The notes under the pieces are model-generated. The model had not been told where the DNA came from. It saw only the letters and a program-made list of their open reading frames with translations, and did no database searches. From Streptomyces cathayae (GTDB lineage: Bacteria; Actinomycetota; Actinomycetes; Streptomycetales; Streptomycetaceae): a DNA stretch of 64,000 nucleotides. A program made the translations under genes and the position numbers. The DNA is taken from contig NZ_CP121682.1 in the NCBI RefSeq assembly GCF_029760955.1, positions 5,146,001 through 5,210,000 on the forward strand, in the 5' to 3' direction. This document shows, in pieces, positions 26,485-34,473 of this stretch; position 1 is the first letter of the stretch, and each line of letters opens with the position of its first letter.

Positions 26485-27315
26485 ATGAACGTACGGCCGG
26501 AGCGGCAGGACAGCAACGAGGACTCCGCGCGGGGCGCGCTCGGCAGCACCCTGCGCTACCTCCGCGAGAAGGCGGGCAAGTCGCTGAGCCAGCTCGCCGA
26601 GGACACCAACTACGACAAGAGCTACCTGTACCGGCTGGAAGCCGCCGAACGCATCTCCAAGCGACCGGTGATGGAGGACCTGGACACGTACTACGAGACC
26701 GGGGACCTGCTGGTTCGGCTGTGGAAGCTGGCGCGGATGGAGGTGTTCAAGGACCAGTACAAGGCGTTCATGCGGCTGGAGGCCACGGCCAACGTGATGC
26801 ACATGTACACCCCTGGCGTTCCTGGTCTGCTTCAGACGGAGGCGTACGCCAGGGTTGTGCTGTCGCTATGGCAGGTGCAGCCAGATGAAGAGGCATTGGA
26901 GGAACAGGTTGTCGCGCGTATCGGGCGTCAGGAGTTGCTTCACCGAAAGCCCAAACCTGTCATCCGAGTGATCATCGATGAAGCGGCACTGCGGCGCACT
27001 GTGGCCGACCCCAAGATTTGGGACGACCAGTTGCTCCACCTCGTCTACTCGGCAGCCCAGCCCACGATCACCATCCAGGTACTGCCGTTCAGCGCAGGGG
27101 TTCACCCGCTCAACAGGGGCTCACTCCACCTGTTGTGGCAACCTGACGGAACCTCTGTTGCCTACTTGGAAGGCAACACGTCCGGTGAACTGCTCGAAGA
27201 ATCTGACGATATCCATAAGTTCCGTTTGGCCTACGATCGGGTGCGAGATGTGGCGTTGACGCCACAGGACTCGGTGATGTTCATCGAGCGCGTCCTGGAG
27301 GAGCTCCGATCATGA
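26485..27315 (+). CDS. XRE regulator with DUF5753 domain (WhiJ-type)
   Basis: The 276-residue protein has an N-terminal helix-turn-helix (LREKAGKSLSQLAEDTNYDK, SYLYRLEAAER) and a C-terminal DUF5753 domain (TPGVPGLLQTEAYARVVL; ITIQVLPFSAGVHPLNRGS; VAYLEGNTSG). This is the WhiJ-like class that works with a small DUF397 partner in Streptomyces development and defence-like loci. ATG 26485 has AGGGGAG upstream. Its stop overlaps the DUF397 start (ATGA). GC content falls in its second half, suggesting acquisition. Confidence 0.9.
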   Translation: MNVRPERQDSNEDSARGALGSTLRYLREKAGKSLSQLAEDTNYDKSYLYRLEAAERISKRPVMEDLDTYYETGDLLVRLWKLARMEVFKDQYKAFMRLEATANVMHMYTPGVPGLLQTEAYARVVLSLWQVQPDEEALEEQVVARIGRQELLHRKPKPVIRVIIDEAALRRTVADPKIWDDQLLHLVYSAAQPTITIQVLPFSAGVHPLNRGSLHLLWQPDGTSVAYLEGNTSGELLEESDDIHKFRLAYDRVRDVALTPQDSVMFIERVLEELRS

Positions 27316-27527
27316 GCCGTACAACCGATCTTGGTGCCGTTAACTGGCGCAAGTCGAGCTACAGCGACGGAGGAGCAGACAACTGCGTCGAGGTTGCCCA
27401 TGGCCTCCCCGCCGTTGTCCCCGTCCGAGACAGCAAGACCCCGCACGGCCCGGTCCTCAGCTTCCCCACCACCGCCTGGACCGCCTTCCTCAGCACCCTC
27501 AAGGGGCCCGGTCACCCGACTGCCTGA
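27312..27527 (+). CDS. DUF397 small protein (BldB-like)
   Basis: The 71 residues show the DUF397 pattern: WRKSSYSDGGADNCVEVA, then VPVRDSKTPHGPVLSF and a Trp-containing end (AWTAFLSTL). It is the partner of the upstream XRE regulator, coupled by an ATGA overlap. BldB is the studied member, needed for aerial growth. It borders the CRISPR array. Confidence 0.9.
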   Translation: MSRTTDLGAVNWRKSSYSDGGADNCVEVAHGLPAVVPVRDSKTPHGPVLSFPTTAWTAFLSTLKGPGHPTA

Positions 27528-27572
27528 TGCGTAGCCACTGACTTATGGAACAGTCCTGCGTCGGCGGGGAAG

Positions 27573-28262
27573 ACGCGCCCCTCAGCCAACCACGGAGAGT
27601 GACCGCCACTGCAGACCAGGGCGGACGGTGAGTTGGGTCTGGAGTTGCGTTCCTCGGCCTCCCGGAGGGTGATCGCCACCGCATGATCGAGTGGGAGGCG
27701 GATCGGCCCCGGTGGGTTGCGATCCTCGGCCACCCCGGAGGGTGACCGCCACTCTGGATGTCGACGCAGGGGGTGTCGTCATACGGTCCGTTGCGATCCT
27801 CGGCCACCCCGGAGGGTGACCGCCACAGGATCACTGCCGCGAGTCCGCCGCCCATCCACTTGTTGCGATCCTCGGCCACCCCGGAGGGTGACCGCCACAC
27901 CCGTGAGGCAGTCCGGGGTAGACCGGCTCCTGGTTGCGATCCTCGGCCACCCCGGAGGGTGACCGCCACGGCCAACGGCGCGATCATCTACAACGTCGGC
28001 AAGGAGTTGCGATCCTCGGCCACCCCGGAGGGTGACCGCCACGTCGACGCCCTTGGACGCGGCACCCTTCACCCAGTCGTTGCGATCCTCGGCCACCCCG
28101 GAGGGTGACCGCCACTGGCGGGGCTGTCCACGAGCGTGCTGGCCCTCGCCGGGTTGCGATCCTCGGCCACCCCGGAGGGTGACCGCCACGTCGACCTCGT
28201 TGCCTGTGCCCTCAAGGGTGAAGTAGTTGCGATCCTCGGCCACCCCGGAGGGTGACCGCCAC
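27573..28262 (-). CRISPR. CRISPR array 1, type I-C, 8 intact + 2 decayed repeats
   Basis: Transcribed leftward, repeats of 37 bp read GTGGCGGTCA...GAGGATCGCAAC. Intact copies lie at 28226, 28153, 28079, 28006, 27933, 27862, 27790 and 27716 (left coordinates). Two degenerate copies at 27644-27679 and about 27573-27609 mark the distal end. There are nine spacers of 34-37 bp, all different. The repeat's inner part can fold as an 8-bp stem (GGTCACCC with GGGTGGCC, one G-U pair), leaving a 12-nt 3' handle. Confidence 0.97.
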
Positions 28263-28393
28263 GCTGCCTGAGCAGCGGAAACAGCGTACTGCTCGCTGCG
28301 GTGCGGGTGAGTAGCGGGTGACAGAGCTGCCCAATGCGGACATTCGGCTTCGGTGCGATCCGCGTGTCGTGTGTGCGCTTCCGGTTCCGAAGC
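28263..28393 (-). promoter_or_regulatory. CRISPR leader 1
   Basis: This 131-bp segment adjoins the first repeat of array 1 and is 125/131 identical to the leader of array 2 in the opposite orientation (37096-37226). It should contain the array promoter and the integration-host signals for spacer acquisition. The 58 bp beyond it, up to cas2, are unique. Confidence 0.9.
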
Positions 28394-28451
28394 GGGCGTG
28401 CGGGAGGAAAACGCATCCGTCTGTCGGCCGGGCAGCGGACAACATGGTTCG

Positions 28452-28742
28452 TCAGAGTACGAGGTCTTCACGGTGGGGCTGGATCTGGGCGATGCCGAGG
28501 GTCTGGACGTGGTTGAAGCCGTCGGTGGGAAGCCGGTACAGCCGGATGCTGTCGGTGTCGGAGTCGATGATCTGGTCGAGGTCGTGGAGCAGTTTGAGGA
28601 GCGTCTTCTCGTCGGCGACGATCTCGAAGACGGATTTCTGGACTCGCAGGCCGTGGCCTTCGCAGTGTTTCGCGACGCGGCGAAGGCGGCGTCGGCCGGC
28701 TGGGCTGGTGGTGTCGACGTCGTAGGTGAGCAGCAGGTCCAT
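28452..28742 (-). CDS. cas2: CRISPR-associated endonuclease Cas2
   Basis: The 96-residue ferredoxin-fold subunit of the Cas1-Cas2 integrase begins MDLLLTYDVDTTSPAGRRRL, with the conserved Asp in YDVDT, and has KSVFEIVADEKTLLKLLHDL. ATG 28742 shares its A with the cas1 stop (TGATG), so it is coupled. An upstream extension to 28880 lies inside cas1 and is not used. Confidence 0.95.
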   Translation of the reverse strand: MDLLLTYDVDTTSPAGRRRLRRVAKHCEGHGLRVQKSVFEIVADEKTLLKLLHDLDQIIDSDTDSIRLYRLPTDGFNHVQTLGIAQIQPHREDLVL

Positions 28743-29776
28743 CAGGAGGCCGTCCAGGGGAGGTAGCCGGGGAGTTCGCCTCTCAGGTGGCGGGCGAGGA
28801 TGCGAGCCTGGACGACCGGGAGGAGGCCAGCGGGTACCTCCCGGCCGGCGATGGGATGCTCCCAGGTCTGGGTCTTCCATTCCTGCCAGGCTCCGATCAG
28901 TTCTTTGCGGCCGTCCTCGGTGAGGCTCACGGCGCCGCCGCTGAGATGGTCGAAGTGGCTGGCCCGCAGTTGCCGGCGGTTGAACTGGGTGAGGACGAAG
29001 CGGTCGGCGAGAACGGGGCGGAATTCCTCCATCAGGTCCAGCGCGAGGGCCGGTTTGCCGGGACGGAGGCCGTGGAGGAACCCGAGGTACGGGTCGAGGC
29101 CGACCTGTTCGAGGGCTCCGTGGACAAGGCTGCGGAGGAGGCCGTAGGTGAAGGAGAGCGCCGCGTTGACGGGGTCGGTGGGCGGACGCCGGTTGCGGTG
29201 GGTGAAGGGCGGTAGGTCGGTGGCGGTACTCAGGATGTGAGGGAGGGCAGCGAAGTAGTTGCGGGCTGCCTGGCCTTCTATGCCCATGACGACATCGATG
29301 GACTCCGCAGCGCTGAGCTTGTCGATAGCCGCGGCGAGATCTTCTGCGGCCTTGCGGGCGTGTTCGCGGCGTGCGGGTGCGGCGTCACGGGCGGCTCGTA
29401 GCAGGATCCACCGACTGTTGCGGATCTTGCCGGCCACGAGGTTCCGGGCGATGCCGAGGCGTGCGCCGGTGTCGTCATGGCGTTGGTGCTGCGCGTGCCG
29501 GAGAAGGACGTTGCTGCGGGCGGCGCCGTCGAGGCGGGCCAGGTAGCGGCCGCCTCTGCTCATCCAGGTGACGGGCCGCTTGTCCTGCGCGCAGCGGGTG
29601 ATGAGTTCTGTGGAGAGATTGATGTGGCCGTAGACGACGATGCCGTCGAGCCGTCGCAGGGGCAGTGTGCGGCGTCCGGGGGTGTCGGGGAGGTGGATGC
29701 GGAGGGTGTCCTGTTCCAGCCGCAGGTCGGTGCCCTGGGTCTGGACGTAGAGGGTGTTGAGGAGTTCGGTGGTCAC
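28742..29776 (-). CDS. cas1: CRISPR-associated integrase Cas1 (type I-C)
   Basis: The 344-residue integrase begins VTTELLNTLYVQTQG, a type I-C hallmark. Catalytic residues are Glu in VMGIEGQAARNYF, His in YLGFLHGLRPGKP, and the acidic pair in ALDLMEEFRPVL. The N-terminal beta domain ends at LDGIVVYGHINLSTELI. GTG 29776 overlaps cas4 by 4 nt. It works with Cas2 and Cas4 to insert TTC-PAM-selected spacers. Confidence 0.96.
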   Translation of the reverse strand: MTTELLNTLYVQTQGTDLRLEQDTLRIHLPDTPGRRTLPLRRLDGIVVYGHINLSTELITRCAQDKRPVTWMSRGGRYLARLDGAARSNVLLRHAQHQRHDDTGARLGIARNLVAGKIRNSRWILLRAARDAAPARREHARKAAEDLAAAIDKLSAAESIDVVMGIEGQAARNYFAALPHILSTATDLPPFTHRNRRPPTDPVNAALSFTYGLLRSLVHGALEQVGLDPYLGFLHGLRPGKPALALDLMEEFRPVLADRFVLTQFNRRQLRASHFDHLSGGAVSLTEDGRKELIGAWQEWKTQTWEHPIAGREVPAGLLPVVQARILARHLRGELPGYLPWTAS

Positions 29777-30441
29777 TCGTCGATGTCCTGGGTGTCGTCG
29801 AGGAGGTACAGGTCGTGCAGGGCCTGCTGGTAGCGGTGGGTGCCTGCGAGGAGTTTGGGCATGCAGTCGGTGGCCATGGAGCAGCGGCGGCAGCGGCTGT
29901 CGGCGACGGGGGGCGGGAGTGTGTGGTTGTGGCTCAGGAGGTTGCGGACGGCGTTCGTCGCATCGAGGACGCGGGTGCGGAGGGCTTCGTTGACGGTGAC
30001 GATGTGGCGTCGCCGGTCGGTGCCGGAGTAGATGGCCGCTGTGGTGACCGGTTGCTTGAACATGTACTCGAGGCACATGGCTTGGGCGGCGACCTGGACG
30101 TCAGCGGGGCCGCCGGGGTGGTAGCGGCCCGATTTGTGCTCGACGGGGAGGACGGTGCCGTCCGCATGCAGTTCGACGGTGTCGCAGATTCCGGTCAGTC
30201 CATGGCCGTCGTGCCAGACGGGCAGGGCATGGAGAGTACGCACGGTGCCGCGGCCGCGGTTGCCGGGGGTGTCGACGCGCTGGTGGAGGAGGGTGCCGCG
30301 CACGGTGGCCGCATCGTCGGCGAAAGAGTCCTCGAGGAGGATCAGACCGCACTGGCGCGGACAGTAGGTGTAGTGCTCCAGGGCGGAGAGGGGGACTTGG
30401 GCCTGCTCTGCCTCTCCGCCCTGACGGGATGCGACGGTCAT
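29773..30441 (-). CDS. cas4: CRISPR-associated exonuclease Cas4
   Basis: The 222-residue RecB-like nuclease has an iron-sulphur site formed by YCPRQCGL near residue 27 and CRRCSMATDC near residue 185. Nuclease motifs include RGTLLHQRVD, GICDTVEL and VEHKSGRYHPGG (the ExK signature). It trims prespacers and selects the PAM. ATGA overlap with cas7. Confidence 0.95.
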   Translation of the reverse strand: MTVASRQGGEAEQAQVPLSALEHYTYCPRQCGLILLEDSFADDAATVRGTLLHQRVDTPGNRGRGTVRTLHALPVWHDGHGLTGICDTVELHADGTVLPVEHKSGRYHPGGPADVQVAAQAMCLEYMFKQPVTTAAIYSGTDRRRHIVTVNEALRTRVLDATNAVRNLLSHNHTLPPPVADSRCRRCSMATDCMPKLLAGTHRYQQALHDLYLLDDTQDIDE

Positions 30442-31307
30442 CCGATCAGAGTGGTGAGAGAAACGCCCTCGGGCAGGTCGGCCTCGTGGACGTCCACCTG
30501 GTAGTCGCTGAAGGCGCGGGCGGTGGCGTCGCCGGGCCCCTTGACGGTGACGCGGTCGAGGAGCTGGCGGGCGGGTGCCCTGCCGAACTTGTCGTCGTGG
30601 GTGAAGACATACAGGCCTCGAAGGTTCAACTCGCCGCGGGCCGCGGCACGGTCATGGTCGAACATGAGAGTGAAGGCGCGCCAGAACATGGCGAGGTCGT
30701 CGCAGGTGACGCCGGTGCGGCCGGCAAGGGGGGCGCTGAAGTGGCCTTCGCCGCGGTAGAGGCCGTAGGGGACGATGTGCTTGGAGCCCATCTCGGTGGT
30801 CTTCTTCTCGAGGTCCTCGCTCTTGGTGGGGGTGACGCGGGTGATGCCGAACTCGAAGGGGGTGATCGGGTCCACCGAGCGGGAGAAGGTGAGCTGGATC
30901 GGGCCGCGGACGCGGCCGGCCTGGCGGTTCTTCTGCCCGGTCGTCATGACGGCGCCGAACATGCGTACGTCGAAGAAGGTCCGGCACATCCACTGCTGCG
31001 CGTCGAGCTGGCTGGCCTCGGAGCCGACGGCGTCGGCCGCGTAGGCGCGTTCGTGCTGGCTGTTGAGGGCGACGCCGGCCTCGACGTAGATGTCGTAGCC
31101 GGGCTTGTTCTCCTCCTCGTTGAGGAGGGCTACGGTGTTGCGGATCTTCCTCTTGAGGGCGACGTCGGTGATCAGGCCCTGTCCGGAGACGGGGTCGGTG
31201 CGGGGCATTCCGCCGGCGTCCGGGTCACCGTTGGGGTTGCTGTCGCGGGCTTCGAGAAGGAAGACGAAGTCCATCTTGCGGTTCGGGTCGAGGTGCGGGT
31301 TGGTCAT
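30438..31307 (-). CDS. cas7: Cas7 (Csd2), type I-C Cascade backbone
   Basis: The 289-residue backbone subunit binds the crRNA spacer in 6-nt steps, flipping every sixth base. It has the RAMP-type start MDFVFLLEARDSNPNGDPDA and the Csd2 features GLITDVALKRKIRN, MTTGQKNRQAGRVRGPIQL and SKHIVPYGLYRGEGHFSAPL. The N-terminal start MTNPHLDPNRK fits. It is separated from cas8c by 116 nt, the only sizeable gap in the operon. Confidence 0.95.
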   Translation of the reverse strand: MTNPHLDPNRKMDFVFLLEARDSNPNGDPDAGGMPRTDPVSGQGLITDVALKRKIRNTVALLNEEENKPGYDIYVEAGVALNSQHERAYAADAVGSEASQLDAQQWMCRTFFDVRMFGAVMTTGQKNRQAGRVRGPIQLTFSRSVDPITPFEFGITRVTPTKSEDLEKKTTEMGSKHIVPYGLYRGEGHFSAPLAGRTGVTCDDLAMFWRAFTLMFDHDRAAARGELNLRGLYVFTHDDKFGRAPARQLLDRVTVKGPGDATARAFSDYQVDVHEADLPEGVSLTTLIG

Positions 31308-31423
31308 GGCGTTCTCCTGGGTACGAGCTGAGGTTTTCCGGACCGCGGCCGGTCGCTGGTGCGGTAGGGGCCAGGGCGGAGAGGAGTGGGGGCGCGTGAG
31401 GCGCAGTGCCTTGGGCGGGACTG

Positions 31424-33211
31424 CTACGCGGGCTCGCTAGCAGCCCCGTTGGTGGCCTGGTCCTTGTTCTTCTTGTGCGCGGCCTTGGCTGCGAAGTCCG
31501 CGGCGCGCTGCTGCTCGTAGCCGAGGACGAACTTGGCCTGCTGCTCGGTGGTGAGGAGCAGGGGAATACCGTCGTGGGGGTCGAAGGCGGCGAACGCCTC
31601 GGCCAGCCTCCTGCTGAGCGCGGTGTAGGCGGCCCCGTTGTCGCGGCGCAGCCGCTTGAGGTGGGCGTTGGCGCCCAGACGCAGGTTCTTGAACACGGCG
31701 GCCGGCGCGGTCATGGCGGTGCCGAAGAACTTGTCGCCGATGGTGGCCTTCACGTCCGGCAGCGCCGCGTACTGGATGGCTTCGAGGATGGCGAAGACGC
31801 GCCCGCACAGGTAGCCGGGGTCGAGCTGGGTGGAATCGAGGCGGTCGGCGGGGGCGGTCACCTGGTGGTCCTTCCGGTTCGGGTGGAGCGCGAGCCGTAG
31901 CAGGGCGATGCGCGGGGGGTCGACGCGCCGGTCCGCGCGGATGCGCTGCAGGAGGTGGGGCAGGAGGCGTGCGGGTACCGGCCCGCGGGTCAGGGCAGCG
32001 TGGAGAAGTTCTTGCTCCAGGCCCTTGGGGGCACTGCCGGAGACGTACTTGTTCGCCTTGGCGTCCCAGCGGCCTGCGGCGAGGGCGAGGCGCCACAGCG
32101 GGAAGTAGCGGTAGCTCTGGTTCCAGCCGTCGTAGACACGGTGATGTTCGAACCAGGCGCCGAGGTGGTTGCGGAGCCGTCCGACCGGAATGTCCAGCCA
32201 GTCGAGGACGACGGCCCGGGCGTTGTTAAGGCCCAGGGTCAGCGAGTAGTAGGCGTTGGGGTCGATCCGCTCGGCGGTGGCCGGGTCGGGGTGCTCGTGC
32301 AGCGAGGTAAGGAGCCGGGCCACCGCGGCGTCGGTGGCGGTGTCCAGCGTGCCGAAGAGGTCGTCGACCGGTTCTCGCGTCCACCACACGGTGACCGAGT
32401 CGGTGGCGCGTCGGCGGTTCGTGTCGCTGGCGAGCAGCAGGTTCAAAGCGGCCATGGCCCGTCCGCCGCACCGCTCGCACACGGGCGTGTTGACCAGCTG
32501 CAGGGCGCCGCCCCGTCCCTGTGCGGAGGCGTTGATGCTGACGAGCTGGGCGTCGCGGCCCCGGCCTCCCGTAGGAATGGCACCCGACTTGATGCTCTCG
32601 GGGATGGTGCTGAGCAGTTCGCCGTCCTTGCCGCAGACCAGGCACAGACCGGCGGCGTTCTTTCCGGACTTCCGGGACCGCACGCCGGCCGCCCACGCCT
32701 GACGCACGCTGGGCAGCAGGTGCAGCCAGGTGTTGTCGTGCGCCATCAGAGCGATGTTGTCGGCGGCCGTCATCTCCTCCGGCACCTCGAGCCCGTGCAG
32801 GACACCCGTGGTGACGAACGTCCGCACCGCCTCGGCGTAGGGGTCGTCCGGTGCCGCGTTTGCCCAGGCCAGCAGGAAATCCGCGTACGCATCGCGGCGG
32901 CGCCGGCCCTCCGCGACGGCACGCTCGGTCACCGGCTTGCCCGGGGCCTGCTTGGGCAGGGCGAGGACGTACTGGGCCGTGTCCACCATCAGATACGGCG
33001 GCGGCATCGTCCCGGACCGGTAGGCGTACGGGGCGGTCGTCTCCAGCGGCTTCTCGCCCTTGGCCGAACGCCGGTCCACGAAGCCGGCCGCGGTTCCGTC
33101 CGCGTTGAGCTGCAGGATCCACTGGATCCGCTTGGGCCGGTAGTACGGCGGCGGCAGCTCGTCGTCCGCCTCGGCTCGCGCCGCGTACTCGGTCAGACGG
33201 TGCAGGAGCAT
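31424..33211 (-). CDS. cas8c: Cas8c (Csd1), large subunit of type I-C Cascade
   Basis: The 595-residue product starts MLLHRLTEYAARAEADDELP at ATG 33211. A zinc ribbon CLVCGKDGELL...CERCGG sits near residues 190-260. The middle region RIALLRLALHPNRKDHQV and the C-terminal helical bundle (small-subunit equivalent) are as in Csd1. It recognises the PAM. The last 25 residues are Lys-rich (KAAHKKNKDQATNGA). It starts 7 nt after cas5. Confidence 0.94.
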   Translation of the reverse strand: MLLHRLTEYAARAEADDELPPPYYRPKRIQWILQLNADGTAAGFVDRRSAKGEKPLETTAPYAYRSGTMPPPYLMVDTAQYVLALPKQAPGKPVTERAVAEGRRRRDAYADFLLAWANAAPDDPYAEAVRTFVTTGVLHGLEVPEEMTAADNIALMAHDNTWLHLLPSVRQAWAAGVRSRKSGKNAAGLCLVCGKDGELLSTIPESIKSGAIPTGGRGRDAQLVSINASAQGRGGALQLVNTPVCERCGGRAMAALNLLLASDTNRRRATDSVTVWWTREPVDDLFGTLDTATDAAVARLLTSLHEHPDPATAERIDPNAYYSLTLGLNNARAVVLDWLDIPVGRLRNHLGAWFEHHRVYDGWNQSYRYFPLWRLALAAGRWDAKANKYVSGSAPKGLEQELLHAALTRGPVPARLLPHLLQRIRADRRVDPPRIALLRLALHPNRKDHQVTAPADRLDSTQLDPGYLCGRVFAILEAIQYAALPDVKATIGDKFFGTAMTAPAAVFKNLRLGANAHLKRLRRDNGAAYTALSRRLAEAFAAFDPHDGIPLLLTTEQQAKFVLGYEQQRAADFAAKAAHKKNKDQATNGAASEPA

Positions 33212-33218
33212 CCCGTAC

Positions 33219-33971
33219 TCACCGCCCCATACCGGAGCCGTCGGCACGCCACGCGGACGAGACCGGCATCGCAACCGCGTCCGCCCCCAGCGGGGCGACC
33301 GGCACCGACATCACCCCCTGGTGCAGCTGCGCATGGAACCAGCGGTACTGCTCCCCACCGGAGGCGGGATAGACGATGGAGTGCAGCATGACACCGAGAT
33401 CCTCGTCCCGGCCGATCGGCTGGGCGTCCGTCTGCGGCCCGAAGAAGGCGCTGAACTCCCGACAGCCGAGATAGGGCTCGGCGAAGCAGGCGCCCTTGTC
33501 GACGCGCCGGCGGAGCTGATCGCGGTACTTCTGCTCGGGCACATCCGCGGCGTGCGGAGCACGCAGGATCTGCGCGCGGATCCGGTAGTGCACATCGCGC
33601 AGCAGCATGCTGTTGCGCTGATCGCGGTCGGTCTCGACGTCGTAGCGGCGCCCGGGGTCCTTGCGCAGCGCGGCGACCTCCGTGGCGCTGACCACGGACT
33701 TCACCTCATTACGCCGGACCTGCGTCCACTCGATCGGCTTCAGCACCTCGATCGCCGTGATGACGTACGCCATCTCCGGCTTCCAGAAGATCGCCTCCAG
33801 CACCCCCACCGCGGCCGACGGCGTCATCACCGGGTACGAGACCCGCTCCACCTTCAGCTCGGGCCGGGTGAAGCAGGCTAGTGGCCCGGACACCTCCACC
33901 ACCAGATCGGGAAACGTCCATCCCCCATTGCCTCGGCGGCCGGCCGAGGCAGGGGCCGCGCGTACGGCCAT
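33219..33971 (-). CDS. cas5: Cas5c (Cas5d), crRNA-processing subunit of type I-C
   Basis: The 250-residue RAMP protein replaces Cas6 in type I-C. It cuts each repeat 3' of the stem to leave an 11-nt 5' handle. FPDLVVEVSGPLACFTRPEL and SYPVMTPSAAVGVLEAIFWKP are typical; candidate catalytic residues are the Tyr and Lys in YDVETDRDQRNSM and the first helix. ATG 33971 has GGGGGG 6 nt upstream. It begins the cas5-8-7-4-1-2 operon, 690 nt after cas3. Confidence 0.93.
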   Translation of the reverse strand: MAVRAAPASAGRRGNGGWTFPDLVVEVSGPLACFTRPELKVERVSYPVMTPSAAVGVLEAIFWKPEMAYVITAIEVLKPIEWTQVRRNEVKSVVSATEVAALRKDPGRRYDVETDRDQRNSMLLRDVHYRIRAQILRAPHAADVPEQKYRDQLRRRVDKGACFAEPYLGCREFSAFFGPQTDAQPIGRDEDLGVMLHSIVYPASGGEQYRWFHAQLHQGVMSVPVAPLGADAVAMPVSSAWRADGSGMGR

Positions 33972-34077
33972 GCAGAAACCCCCCAAGTTGCTCACTCGAC
34001 CCCCGAGTCGGTGGAGGAGTCGTAGTGACGGCGAAGAATAAGGACTCACACTGACAACGGCCCCTCACCAGCGGCTT

Positions 34078-34106
34078 TATCAGCGTCTTTCAACGGAACG
34101 CTGATA
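34078..34106. promoter_or_regulatory. 9-bp inverted repeat before cas5
   Basis: TATCAGCGT (34078-34086) and ACGCTGATA (34098-34106) are perfectly inverted around 11 nt, some 110 bp upstream of cas5 in DNA of lower GC than the genes around. It is a candidate operator of the cas5-cas2 operon. A clear -10/-35 for cas5 is not visible. Confidence 0.5.
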
Positions 34107-34152
34107 CCGGCCGGCGCACTGAAGGCAGAGGAGCGCGAGGACCTCCCCGGGA

Positions 34153-34200
34153 GGGAGGCCTTCCCGCCGGCGCCGCATGCGCCTTCTGGGAGGGCCTCCC
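34153..34200 (-). terminator. Terminator-like hairpin after the small peptide ORF
   Basis: GGGAGGCCTTCCC (34153-34165) and GGGAGGGCCTCCC (34188-34200) pair at 12 of 13 positions. In the leftward direction it follows the peptide stop by 12 nt and would insulate that transcript from cas5. Confidence 0.75.
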
Positions 34201-34212
34201 GCAGAGGCTGCG

Positions 34213-34329
34213 TCAGTCGATCACGAGCCAGAGCCTGAGCCTGGGCCTCGTAATCAAAACCAAAACGACGACGAGAATGAAAATCCCAACGGTCAAAGGA
34301 GCCGCATCTTTTACTGAATCAATCTGCAC
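34213..34329 (-). CDS. Small one-helix membrane peptide, candidate CreT-like toxin
   Basis: This is a 38-codon ORF. GTG 34329 has GAGGGG 8 nt upstream; the same frame is open to ATG 34362 (49 residues), but that start has no ribosome site. The peptide has a short charged start (MQIDSVKDAA), one hydrophobic segment (PLTVGIFILVVVLVLIT, residues 11-27) and a basic end (RPRLRLWLVID), the design of type I toxins. Third-position GC is about 63% (24/38), well below its neighbours. Three AGG Arg codons fall within five codons, rare in Streptomyces. A protospacer for the crRNA-like RNA below covers its promoter. Toxicity is inferred, not shown. Confidence 0.6.
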   Translation of the reverse strand: MQIDSVKDAAPLTVGIFILVVVLVLITRPRLRLWLVID

Positions 34330-34348
34330 TGTTCTAACCCCTCGCCCC

Positions 34349-34394
34349 TTCATTGACTTCATGTGGTCTAGCTAAGACCTGTTGAAGTGTGACC
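34349..34394 (-). promoter_or_regulatory. Peptide promoter overlapped by a TTC-PAM protospacer
   Basis: On the minus strand, GGTCAC (34394-34389), an 18-bp spacer and TAGACC (34370-34365) form a plausible promoter for the small peptide. On the plus strand, TTC (34349-34351) is followed by ATTGA-c-TTCAT-GTGGT-c-TAGCT (34352-34373), matching the start of the pseudo-spacer at 34550. A Cascade bound here would cover the -10 and start point. Confidence 0.65.
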
Positions 34395-34473
34395 GTAGGG
34401 GACACGGGTGGAGCAGGTGGGCGGTTTCACCGCAGATACCGCCGGGATACGACGAGAGACGTACCTGAAGTAG

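Noticed and set aside
27717..28471. Long open frames across CRISPR array 1 (for example 27779-28471 leftward)
   Set aside because: They translate the repeats and spacers themselves; the same short peptide recurs every 73 bp. Not genes.
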